This document shows, piece by piece, positions 6,174 to 14,205 of a stretch of 16,565 bases of DNA (position 1 is its first letter; every line of letters begins with the position of its first letter). The notes below the pieces were generated by a model. It was not told the origin of the DNA and did no database searches. It worked only from the letters and a program-made list of their open reading frames with translations. A program made the translations under genes and the position numbers. The stretch comes from SKW197 sp049970095 (GTDB taxonomy: Archaea; Thermoplasmatota; Thermoplasmata; Lutacidiplasmatales; SKW197), in the NCBI GenBank assembly GCA_049970095.1, contig JBMFNP010000040.1, positions 1 to 16,565 on the forward strand, in the 5' to 3' direction.

Positions 6174-9100
6174 ATGGCGAGAACAGAAGAGATTGCTAAA
6201 ACTGTAAAGTCCCTTGCACTCTATCATAAGAAAGACATTAAAAACGCAGAAAAAATTCTGGACACTGCTGATAATTCAAACCCAGACACATGGATATACC
6301 GTGGAAATCTGAAATTTCAGAGCGGGGACTTTGCAAGCGCAATTGAATGCTATAATGAAGCCCTGAAACTCGCTCCTAATAATGTGGCTGCCATGTATAA
6401 CAAGGCAAATGCCCTTCTTCAGATTGGAGATTACCTCAACGCAGAGAAAATTCTCGAAAAACTTGTTGAAGATAACCCGCATAATGAAGAAATCTGGAAT
6501 AACCTTGGAAATATCTACGCAAGAAAAGGAAAACTTGAAGATGCAATCTCGGCATACACCCGTGCCATTGAATTGAATCCAGAATATACAATTGCAAGAT
6601 ACAATCTAGGTATGGTGCTTGCTAGAAATGAACAGTATGCTGAAGCAATAGAACAATTCTCATGGATACTGGAACGAAAGGAGATGATGGAGGCATACTG
6701 CGCAAAGGCATCCTGTGAGTACGCAATCAAGGATTTTACACATGCCCTTGAAAGCTTAAATAAGGCAATCTCTCTGGATTCAAAAAACCTGGATGCTTGG
6801 ATTCTCCGTGCTGCGATACTTGCTGAAATGGAACAAGCGGAAGATGCATTTAATACATTCAGGGAGGCAATAAAGATAGATCCTGAATGTGCAGAAACCT
6901 ATTTTGCAGCAGCAAAATTTGCAGCAAAACTGAACAGATTGAAGGATTGTGAAGAATACCTGAAAGACGGAATAGAAAAAAATCCAGATAATGTGGAGGC
7001 ATGGGAATTGCTTGCAGATGTTGAGTATCTTTTAGGCAGATATGAGGGTGCAATTTTTGCTGGAGAGAAGGTGCTCTCCCTATCAGAAAACTATGAACGG
7101 AAGTGGTATATTTATTATCTACTTGGATGCTCACATTTTGAAAAAAAGGAATTCAGGGAAGCGCTTGAGTATCTTGAAAGGACTGTTTCTGAAAACCCAG
7201 ATTTTGCAGAGGGCTATGTAAAACTTGGTTTTGCACATATAGAGATGGGAGAAAGGGAAAGGGGCTTGAAGATGCTGGAGCATGCACTTGAAATTGCACC
7301 TGAAAACTGGCGAATACATTATCTGCTTGCAAAGGGTAAACTGGAGGCTGGAGAAATTCTGGATGCAAAGGAGCATATCCAAAAAGCCATTCAATTAAAG
7401 GAGGATGCGGCGGTATTTGTGCTCTTCGGAAGAGTTTTAGCTATTGAAGGGGAGACAGAGAAGGCAATTGCAGAATTTGGGAAGGCAGTAGATATAAATC
7501 CTGCATGCTTTGAGGGCTGGTATTACAAGGGAAAGGTACTTTTTGAAAAGAAAGAGCTTGAAAAGGCAATTAGTGCACTGGAAATGGCTACCCAGATAAA
7601 TCCGTGGCATTATAATTCGCATCTATACAGAGGGCTTGCATTTGAGGAATTGAAGAAATATGAAAAAGCAATTGAATGCTACCAGGAAATTCTGAAAGTT
7701 TTCCCAAATGATTATACTGCATTGTTTCGCATGGGAAATGATTATTTTGCAATTGAAAATTGGGAGAAGGCAGCACATGCTTTTGAAAAGTGTTTCAATG
7801 TAAAACAGACTTATGAGGCAGCACAATTACTGGGAATTGCATATAAACGACTGGGAAAAATAGAGCAAGCAATCCAGTTCTTTGAAAAAGCAGTGGAAAT
7901 CAATCCATTTGGACACGAGGCTTTTTTTGAGATGGGGACCATCAGGATTGAGAGAAAGGAAATAAGTGAAGCAATTCACAATCTGGAGATGGCAGTAAAA
8001 ATTCTTCCAAGTGAGCAATATCTAAAATATTTGGGAATTGCATATTACAGAAATGAAGAGTTTGAGAAGGCACTGGGGCTTTTTGAGAGATTGCAGAAAG
8101 ATCTGGAGTGCGTGGTTTATGCTGCAGAGTGCGCATTAAAACTCGGAATGGAAGAGAAGGCAATGCAATATCTCAGTGTTCTGGATTCATCAGTTACAAA
8201 CTTTGATGCCTGGATGTTGAGGGGGAGGTGTGAGGAGAAATTGGGCAAACTGGATGAGGCTCTAAAATCCTACAGCAAGGCAATTGAAATCTCGGCAGAC
8301 AGGTTAGAGGCATGGCAGGCAAAGGGAAACTTGCTGTATGCACTTGGAAGAAAAAAGGAGGCAATGGAATGCTTTGAGCACATTTTGAATGCCCAGAGAA
8401 ACCCTGAGAATCTTACAAAAGTTGCAGAAGTTGCAATTGCGCTTGGAGAATACGAAAAAGCTCTGGCTGCAATTGAGGAAATTGTGGGTGCGGGTACTCC
8501 CCTGGATCTACATCAGTTGCGGATAAAAGGTGAGGCTTTGCTTGGCATCAAGGATTTTACCAGTGCAGCAAAATGCTTTGAGGAAATTTTAGGAAAAGGT
8601 GGGGATAAAGAAGACCAGCATAATCTCGCAAAGGCGTATGTGGGCATGGGAGAGTATGAAAAGGCTATTCTCTCACTGGAAAAATATCTGCAGGCAGAGG
8701 AAAGGGATGTGGAAGGATGGAGGTTGCTTTCTGAGTGCTACTATGCATGCGGTGAAAACGAGAAATGTGTGGGTGCCCTTGTAAAATGCACTGAGTTAAA
8801 CCCTAACCTCTTTGAAGCATGGTATAATATGGGAACTGTGCTTCTCAAGTTAAAAAAATTTGAGGATGCAGAAAAGGCATTTTTGAGGGCTCTGGAAATT
8901 TCACCCAATGATCCAAAGTGCTGGAACAATCTGGGAATTGTTTATCTTTCTGTTGGAAAGTTTGAGGAAGCATTGAGAGTTCTGGATTCCGCAATTACTG
9001 TGGAACTTGGAAATTCTGAAGCATGGTTTAATAAAGGTATGGTGCTTATGAAAATGGGTAGAAATCGCGAGGCAATTGAATGTTTTGACAGGACAATTTC

Positions 9101-12100
9101 AATAAAACCTGAATATATTGATGCACTTTTTGTAAAAGGAAGTGCATACTTTGCAATTGGAGAGTATGAAAAAACTGCAGAAGTACTGTCAGAGTTCATT
9201 GCTCAGAAAAATGAGCATTTTGAGGCAAGGATGTTGAGAGGAAGGGCATATCTGGAAATTGGAAAGGCACAGGAGGCGCTTGAGGATTTCAAAGTGTGTA
9301 TTGGACTCCAGAATGCAGACCCTGCACCATGGAAATTCGGGGCAATTGCAGCGTCCAGATTGTTTGAGTGGATTACAGTAATGAATTATGTTACAGAAGC
9401 ACTTAAAAGGAACTCAGAAGATGCTGAATGCTGGTTGTTAAAGGGATTGGGGGAACTTCATATAGGTCATCTGGCTGATGCTGTAAAATGTTGTAGTTAT
9501 GCTAGTGAACTGGATAAAAAAATTGTGAGTGCATATTTCATAAAAGCAACAGCCCACATAATGATGGGTGAATTTGCAAAGGCAATACAGACAATGGAAA
9601 AATGCGTAATTGAGAATAATGATAATGGCTATGCCCACTTCCTCTTTGCTTCTGCAATTGCAAAATTCGGGAAAAGGGAGGATGCACTTAAATGGTTTGA
9701 ATCTGCAATTTCAATTCAGAAAAACAGGGTAATTTTGTGGGGACTGGCAAAGTTCCTCTTTGAAATTGAAAAATACAGGGAGGCACTTGAAACCCTGCAC
9801 CAAATAAAAGGCCAAGGCTTTCTTGAATATTATCTAATGGGAATTGTGTGCGAAAAGATGAAGAACGAGAGGGATGCTGTTCTTTATCTCAAAAAGAGCC
9901 TTGAACTCAGCCCTGAGTTCTATTATGCTGGGTTGGAGTTATCCAGAGTATTGTGTGAAACTGGTAATTATGGCGAGGCAATTTCTGTAATTGAGAATAT
10001 CCAGACAAGTGAAGCAAAGAGATTGCGCGGATTGATATACAGCAAACTGGAACGCTGGGATAAGGTAATTGATGAGCTCATGGAATTCGCAAGACCTGAA
10101 AAAATTGATGGGGAGGTTGCTTATTCTCTTGCTCTTGCGTTTTTTAACCTTAAAAAATACATTGAAAGCAAGGATTTCCTTGAAATTGCAAAATCTCTTC
10201 TGCCGCCTTCTGCAGAAAAATGGATGCTGATTGGCAAAATCACAGTGTTAGAAGGAGAGATGGAGAAAAATTCTGAGTTGGTTAGCCAGGGAATAGAATA
10301 TCTTAGAAAAGCATTGCATCTGATGCCTGATACATTTGAACCCTACTATGCAATTGCAAAGGCAATGGTGGACAACGGAAGACACCGTGAAGCCCTGGAA
10401 TATGCAGAAACCCTTGCAAAGAAATTCAGGCATGTACCAGCGGGAGCGCTGGTTTCCGCTAGAATTTTTGAGGCAAATGGTATGATTGATGATGCCCTTG
10501 CCTCCTATCTATTGGCAATTGAAAAAAGCGGGAGCATTGAAGCAAAGGAGGGTGCAGCCAGGTGTTATTTACAGAAAGGAGACTATAAAAATGCAATGGA
10601 ATATGGGATGCAGGTGCTTGGAGTACTTCCTGATAGCAGTATTATAGGCACGGTTGCACTTGCCAGATCAAAAGCCGGAGAGAAGGATGCATTGATATAT
10701 CTTGAGAAAGCATTAGAAAAAGGATTTTTGAGCGAAGATATTGTTGCAGAATACTGCAGAAACATTTTAGCAGTAGGAGAATATGAAAAACTGGAAGGTG
10801 TGCTTAGAAAGTATGAGAAATATCTTGCAGGTGCTGTAAAAATCCTGATTGCAGGTTTTGTGGCAAAAGGAGAGTATACCCTTGCTCTTGAAATTCTGGA
10901 CAAATACCAGAAAGAGGGGGACTGGGAAGTTTTAAAGCTCAGGGGGGAAATTTTTGAGAGAATGGGAGAATTAAAGGAGGCAATTGCCAGTTATGAAAAA
11001 GCATACATGACGCAACCTGAGAATTCGGAGTTAGCAATTGGAATTGCAAGGTGTTATTTCAGAAATGGAGATAGAAAGCGAACAAGGGAGTTTGCGGAGA
11101 AAGCCATAATGTTAAATAGGAAATCAGACGAGGCTTTCTATCTTCTTGCAGCATGTACGGATGGAGAGGAAAGGGAAGCGCATGTGAAGAATGCACTGGC
11201 GCTGAATGCTGAAAATCTAAATGCACTGGTGCTGTATGGAAAAATTTTGCTTCAGAAAGGCGACTTTGCAGGTGCCATCCAGTGCTATGAAAAGGCAAGG
11301 AAATTGAGTGATACCCGGGATGTGCTGATGCTTGGAGCAAGGGCAAAGCTTGCTGCAGGTAAATATGAAGAAGTGAGCCAGATACTATCAGAGATCAGAG
11401 AAGAGAGTGAGGATGTGCTTGAAATTGAGGCTGAGTTGCATATGAGGCGAGGGGAGTACGGGAAGGCAGTTGATTGTTATGAGAAATTAGTTGCAATGCA
11501 TAAGAAATTTGAGTACTTGCTTGGGATTGCAAGGGCTTGGAAGGCACTCGGAGATTTTGAGAAAGCAGGGGTATATTACACAGAGGCGCTGGGTATAAAA
11601 CCAGTGAGCGAGGAGGTGTGGGAAGAACTGGTTTCTATGCAGATAAGCAGGAAGATGCTTGGAAAACTAAGAAACTCACTTGAGAGTTACATTAAATTAA
11701 ATCCTGCGAATTCTTCCGCCTATTACAACCTTGGAATTCTGTTAATGGGTGAGGATCTGGTTTCTGCTGAAAAAGCCCTGAAAAAATCTATTGAGTTGAA
11801 CAAAATGAATGAGAAGGCATGGAATGCGCTGGGGAGTGTTTATTTGCAGAAGAGTGAATTGGATTCCGCAGTTGAATGCTTCAGAAAGGCGACAGAGATA
11901 AATCCACTTTACTGGAAGGCACTTTACAATCTGGCACTCGCTTATTCAAAGAAAAAAGATTTTGTGAAGGCACTTGAGGCTCTTGAGAATGTTGAAAGAA
12001 TTACGCCAGAGCATTTTGAGGTGCTTTTGCTCAAAGGCACAATTCTCCTTGCCCTCAAAAAAATTTCAGAGGGAGAAAAAGTATTTGCAAAACTCTATGC

Positions 12101-12356
12101 CAGCAATAGCAAAAATGAGAGAGTGATATTCAATTATGGGGTTTGTAAGATGTTGTCTGGAAATATTGATGAGGCGCTTGTTTTCTTTGAGAAAGCAATA
12201 GAATTGAAAGGGGATTATGTAGAGGCATGGGTGAACAAGGGAATTATACATTACCGAAAGGGAGATTTAAAGAATGCAGGCATTGCATTTGAAACAGTGT
12301 TGAGATATGATAGAAACAACAAAATCGCAAGAAAGTATCTTGAGGAGATGGGATAA
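6174..12356 (+). CDS. Giant tetratricopeptide-repeat protein (2060 aa, about 60 TPR units)
   Basis: One uninterrupted frame of 2060 codons consists almost wholly of 34-residue helix-turn-helix units. I can lay out about 60, starting near residue 35. Typical units read AIECYNEALKLAPNN, AISAYTRAIELNPEY, ALEYLERTVSENPDF and AIECFDRTISIKPEY, with the usual W/Y-x-x-x-G, A near position 20 and Pro near 32. A few are shortened or stretched, for instance near WMLIGKITVLEGEMEKNSEL. There is no signal peptide, transmembrane segment or recognisable catalytic domain. It therefore looks like a cytoplasmic superhelical scaffold of unusual length; most TPR proteins have 3-16 units. Its promoter points to a single leaderless gene. 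The partners are unknown and cannot be read from the neighbours. Full-length assembly should be trusted only after checking for repeat collapse, although the repeats differ enough in DNA to assemble well. Confidence 0.95.
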   Translation: MARTEEIAKTVKSLALYHKKDIKNAEKILDTADNSNPDTWIYRGNLKFQSGDFASAIECYNEALKLAPNNVAAMYNKANALLQIGDYLNAEKILEKLVEDNPHNEEIWNNLGNIYARKGKLEDAISAYTRAIELNPEYTIARYNLGMVLARNEQYAEAIEQFSWILERKEMMEAYCAKASCEYAIKDFTHALESLNKAISLDSKNLDAWILRAAILAEMEQAEDAFNTFREAIKIDPECAETYFAAAKFAAKLNRLKDCEEYLKDGIEKNPDNVEAWELLADVEYLLGRYEGAIFAGEKVLSLSENYERKWYIYYLLGCSHFEKKEFREALEYLERTVSENPDFAEGYVKLGFAHIEMGERERGLKMLEHALEIAPENWRIHYLLAKGKLEAGEILDAKEHIQKAIQLKEDAAVFVLFGRVLAIEGETEKAIAEFGKAVDINPACFEGWYYKGKVLFEKKELEKAISALEMATQINPWHYNSHLYRGLAFEELKKYEKAIECYQEILKVFPNDYTALFRMGNDYFAIENWEKAAHAFEKCFNVKQTYEAAQLLGIAYKRLGKIEQAIQFFEKAVEINPFGHEAFFEMGTIRIERKEISEAIHNLEMAVKILPSEQYLKYLGIAYYRNEEFEKALGLFERLQKDLECVVYAAECALKLGMEEKAMQYLSVLDSSVTNFDAWMLRGRCEEKLGKLDEALKSYSKAIEISADRLEAWQAKGNLLYALGRKKEAMECFEHILNAQRNPENLTKVAEVAIALGEYEKALAAIEEIVGAGTPLDLHQLRIKGEALLGIKDFTSAAKCFEEILGKGGDKEDQHNLAKAYVGMGEYEKAILSLEKYLQAEERDVEGWRLLSECYYACGENEKCVGALVKCTELNPNLFEAWYNMGTVLLKLKKFEDAEKAFLRALEISPNDPKCWNNLGIVYLSVGKFEEALRVLDSAITVELGNSEAWFNKGMVLMKMGRNREAIECFDRTISIKPEYIDALFVKGSAYFAIGEYEKTAEVLSEFIAQKNEHFEARMLRGRAYLEIGKAQEALEDFKVCIGLQNADPAPWKFGAIAASRLFEWITVMNYVTEALKRNSEDAECWLLKGLGELHIGHLADAVKCCSYASELDKKIVSAYFIKATAHIMMGEFAKAIQTMEKCVIENNDNGYAHFLFASAIAKFGKREDALKWFESAISIQKNRVILWGLAKFLFEIEKYREALETLHQIKGQGFLEYYLMGIVCEKMKNERDAVLYLKKSLELSPEFYYAGLELSRVLCETGNYGEAISVIENIQTSEAKRLRGLIYSKLERWDKVIDELMEFARPEKIDGEVAYSLALAFFNLKKYIESKDFLEIAKSLLPPSAEKWMLIGKITVLEGEMEKNSELVSQGIEYLRKALHLMPDTFEPYYAIAKAMVDNGRHREALEYAETLAKKFRHVPAGALVSARIFEANGMIDDALASYLLAIEKSGSIEAKEGAARCYLQKGDYKNAMEYGMQVLGVLPDSSIIGTVALARSKAGEKDALIYLEKALEKGFLSEDIVAEYCRNILAVGEYEKLEGVLRKYEKYLAGAVKILIAGFVAKGEYTLALEILDKYQKEGDWEVLKLRGEIFERMGELKEAIASYEKAYMTQPENSELAIGIARCYFRNGDRKRTREFAEKAIMLNRKSDEAFYLLAACTDGEEREAHVKNALALNAENLNALVLYGKILLQKGDFAGAIQCYEKARKLSDTRDVLMLGARAKLAAGKYEEVSQILSEIREESEDVLEIEAELHMRRGEYGKAVDCYEKLVAMHKKFEYLLGIARAWKALGDFEKAGVYYTEALGIKPVSEEVWEELVSMQISRKMLGKLRNSLESYIKLNPANSSAYYNLGILLMGEDLVSAEKALKKSIELNKMNEKAWNALGSVYLQKSELDSAVECFRKATEINPLYWKALYNLALAYSKKKDFVKALEALENVERITPEHFEVLLLKGTILLALKKISEGEKVFAKLYASNSKNERVIFNYGVCKMLSGNIDEALVFFEKAIELKGDYVEAWVNKGIIHYRKGDLKNAGIAFETVLRYDRNNKIARKYLEEMG

Positions 12357-12412
12357 TAGATCATCATGAAAATCCTTCAACACCCATAAAATCTGGGAAT
12401 TGGTAACAAAAC

Positions 12413-12422
12413 ATTTATATAC
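12413..12422 (+). promoter_or_regulatory. TATA box of membrane-protein gene
   Basis: ATTTATATAC predicts a transcript start near 12443, leaving about 30 nt of leader with a Shine-Dalgarno before ATG 12475. Confidence 0.5.
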
Positions 12423-12445
12423 AGGCATTTCCATATCTTATATTG

Positions 12446-12461
12446 TCTGACAAATGTCAGA
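12446..12461. promoter_or_regulatory. Perfect inverted repeat at predicted transcript start, candidate operator
   Basis: TCTGACA and TGTCAGA form 7-bp perfect arms around AA. The site lies about 25-40 bp downstream of the TATA box, where a bound protein would block RNA polymerase. The palindrome is seen directly; the function is inferred. Confidence 0.4.
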
Positions 12462-12474
12462 AGGGGTGGGAACC

Positions 12475-13425
12475 ATGCAGGTTTATGCAGATAAAACTAC
12501 AAAAAAACTCCTGCGAAATGGTGTGTTCTCTCTATCCACCGGACATCATGATAGAGAAGCTCGCACATTCAAGGAATATTATCCTTTCAGTGTTGCCCAG
12601 GCAATTGGTCTAGCCTTCCTTCTTTCCATTCTTCTGTACTGGCTACCTATTTTTGGAACGATGATTGCTGGCTATGTATGTGGGCGAAGAGCGGGCACAG
12701 CATTGAGAGGGGCTTTCTGCGGACTGGTTGCAGGCATAATTCTCTTTCTCATTGGGTACATTCTCATCAAAGACATATTTTCTGCAGGCACAGCACTCCG
12801 CACCATCCAGGATGCAGTATGGACATGGATCTTAAATGCTAACCCTGTTTTTGCTAGTTATTGCCTCTTCATTGCAGCGTGGGCGGAATTTATAGGCAGA
12901 ATTTTCAGTTCTTTTCTTCTTGCAGAGCCAGGAAATCTTGTAATCCTTGTAGTGTTTGGATATGTAGGGGGTGCAATTGCAGCACAGAGATACAGGGAAA
13001 TCCACAGAGTGAGCGCAGAGCCTGAGCATAAAAATCACCACAAAAAGAGATGGCAGTTTTTCAACGCAAAGAAAAGATATGAGCCAGAAAAATACTATTA
13101 CATAAAACCTGATACCTCTGCAGAGTACCACACACACTCTCAGAAATGGGGTGAGGTAGAAAATGAAAAGCATGTGAGGAATACAGAAAGCCCTGTTACA
13201 AACTTGAATAAAATCAGCAGGCAGGACAGTCAGAAGGAAAAAACGCAGGATGTGGAATACACTCCATTTTCAGAGGACGAATACTACATTCTGGGAAAGA
13301 GGAGAGGAGCAGAGGAAAATGAACAGCGGACACAGAGATTCCCACAAAAACAGCAAGCCAGCAGAAGCAACAGCATTGTGGAGCGCGCCCTGAAGGCAAG
13401 GGGAGTGAATACAGAGAATCTCTGA
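12475..13425 (+). CDS. Membrane protein with glycine-rich helical domain and long charged tail, unknown function
   Basis: The 316-aa product has a polar N-terminus (1-37). Three or four hydrophobic segments follow at about 40-68, 80-98, perhaps 122-148, and 153-171. The 'AGYVCGRRAGTALRGA' and 'GLVAGIILFLIG' pattern resembles small glycine-rich archaeal membrane domains of the DUF5518 sort, a weak comparison from memory. Residues 172-316 are a hydrophilic tail, first basic and His/Tyr-rich, then acidic and low in complexity, ending SIVERALKARGVNTENL, a likely short helix. ATG 12475 is preferred because AGGGGTGGG lies 4-5 nt upstream; ATG 12454, in the same frame, would add seven residues and falls inside an inverted repeat. 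The tail is probably cytoplasmic and disordered and may bind a partner through its last 17 residues (inference). Confidence 0.75.
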   Translation: MQVYADKTTKKLLRNGVFSLSTGHHDREARTFKEYYPFSVAQAIGLAFLLSILLYWLPIFGTMIAGYVCGRRAGTALRGAFCGLVAGIILFLIGYILIKDIFSAGTALRTIQDAVWTWILNANPVFASYCLFIAAWAEFIGRIFSSFLLAEPGNLVILVVFGYVGGAIAAQRYREIHRVSAEPEHKNHHKKRWQFFNAKKRYEPEKYYYIKPDTSAEYHTHSQKWGEVENEKHVRNTESPVTNLNKISRQDSQKEKTQDVEYTPFSEDEYYILGKRRGAEENEQRTQRFPQKQQASRSNSIVERALKARGVNTENL

Positions 13426-13430
13426 AAAAG

Positions 13431-13438
13431 ATTTATAA
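13431..13438 (+). promoter_or_regulatory. Possible TATA box before the 207-aa gene
   Basis: ATTTATAA follows the membrane-protein stop codon by 5 bp and lies about 38 nt before ATG 13473. The gene could therefore have its own short-leader transcript besides read-through from the preceding gene. Confidence 0.4.
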
Positions 13439-13472
13439 GTGAGAACAGTATTGGGAGATAGGGTTGAGAAAT

Positions 13473-14096
13473 ATGGTAAAAGCGGAGCAGAAGACCCAAC
13501 TCTCTTCGGACTGGTTTCGGGAACTTGAAGAAGAATTGACAAAAAAGACGGAAGAGATCATCCAGACAGTAAGCGAGGAAAGAAGCAGAAAAATGGAGCT
13601 GAATAGAATTTTAATTGCTGACTTCATGAGAATATGGGACAAATTCAATGACATTCATGTGCATATCACAATGGATCCTCCACACAACCTCTATGCCACC
13701 TTCAAAAACTATCCAAAGGACTGGGAATTTAAGTCCGACTTTGATTTTTCACTCGTGGATGCAATCCAGCTCGTAGATAAGACCCAGGCGCAGGGAAGGG
13801 TGGGAGACAGCATTAAATTCACATATTACAATGACGAAAAAGGGGTTTTACATCTCAGAGGCACTTTTGAATACTGTGAGGGTGAAAGCTACTACAAATA
13901 TTCTGGATGGAAGCGCATCTTCAATGTCCATGTGCTTTTTGACGCTCCTGTTTCAAAGGTAGATCTTGATAGAGTGCACCAGATTCTGGCAGATGTGGTA
14001 AAAACCTGGTATGAATCACATCTAAAGAAGAACAGAGATTTACTTCTTGCCCACATAAAGAATACTTACGAAAAGGGGGAAACATATACCCAGTGA
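13473..14096 (+). CDS. Conserved-looking soluble protein of unknown function (207 aa)
   Basis: Residues 12-60 are charged and helical, probably a coiled coil (ELEEELTKKTEEIIQTV onward). About 61-160 is beta-rich with many aromatics (HVHITMDPPHNLYATF, SIKFTYYNDEKG, YYKYSGWKRIFNVHVLF). A final helix spans roughly 164-200. There is no signal peptide or membrane segment, and I recognise no catalytic motif. ATG 13473 was chosen; a TTG at 13464 in the same frame, 4 nt after GGGAGAT, is a realistic alternative adding three residues. It lies 47 bp downstream of the membrane-protein gene and 16 bp before the tRNA gene, and its last codons contain the tRNA promoter. A partnership with the membrane protein is possible but rests on adjacency only. 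Confidence 0.75.
   Translation: MVKAEQKTQLSSDWFRELEEELTKKTEEIIQTVSEERSRKMELNRILIADFMRIWDKFNDIHVHITMDPPHNLYATFKNYPKDWEFKSDFDFSLVDAIQLVDKTQAQGRVGDSIKFTYYNDEKGVLHLRGTFEYCEGESYYKYSGWKRIFNVHVLFDAPVSKVDLDRVHQILADVVKTWYESHLKKNRDLLLAHIKNTYEKGETYTQ
14081..14088 (+). promoter_or_regulatory. TATA-like box of tRNA-Ala inside the upstream gene
   Basis: AACATATA is centred about 28 nt before the first tRNA base and lies within the last codons of the 207-aa gene, so the tRNA promoter and coding sequence overlap. Confidence 0.45.
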
Positions 14097-14112
14097 AATT
14101 ATTTTCAATGGT

Positions 14113-14205
14113 GGGCCCATAGATCAGTGGAAGATCGCTTGCTTCGCAAGCAAGAGGTCGCGGGTTCAAATGGTGTTTTGGAGCCTGAAATTCCCGCTGG
14201 GTCCA
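14113..14205 (+). tRNA. tRNA-Ala (anticodon CGC) with a 21-nt T-loop intron
   Basis: All cloverleaf arms are present. The acceptor is GGGCCCA/TGGGTCC (14113-14119 with 14198-14204, one G-U), with discriminator A14205. The D-stem is GATC/GATC (14122-14125 with 14133-14136). The anticodon stem is CTTGC/GCAAG (14138-14142 with 14150-14154) with loop TTCGCAA, so the anticodon is CGC (14145-14147) and reads GCG. The variable region is AGGTC. The T-stem GCGGG/CCCGC (14160-14164 with 14193-14197) is interrupted by an intron, and splicing restores the loop TTCAAAT. The 3' end has CC but not the full CCA. The gene overlaps the 3' end of thiL on the other strand by 40 bp. Confidence 0.93.

Noticed and set aside
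6174..12356. DNA-level tandem repeat or minisatellite
   Set aside because: The periodicity is at the protein level; corresponding DNA units differ widely, apart from frequent GCAATTG-type words from Ala-Ile codons.
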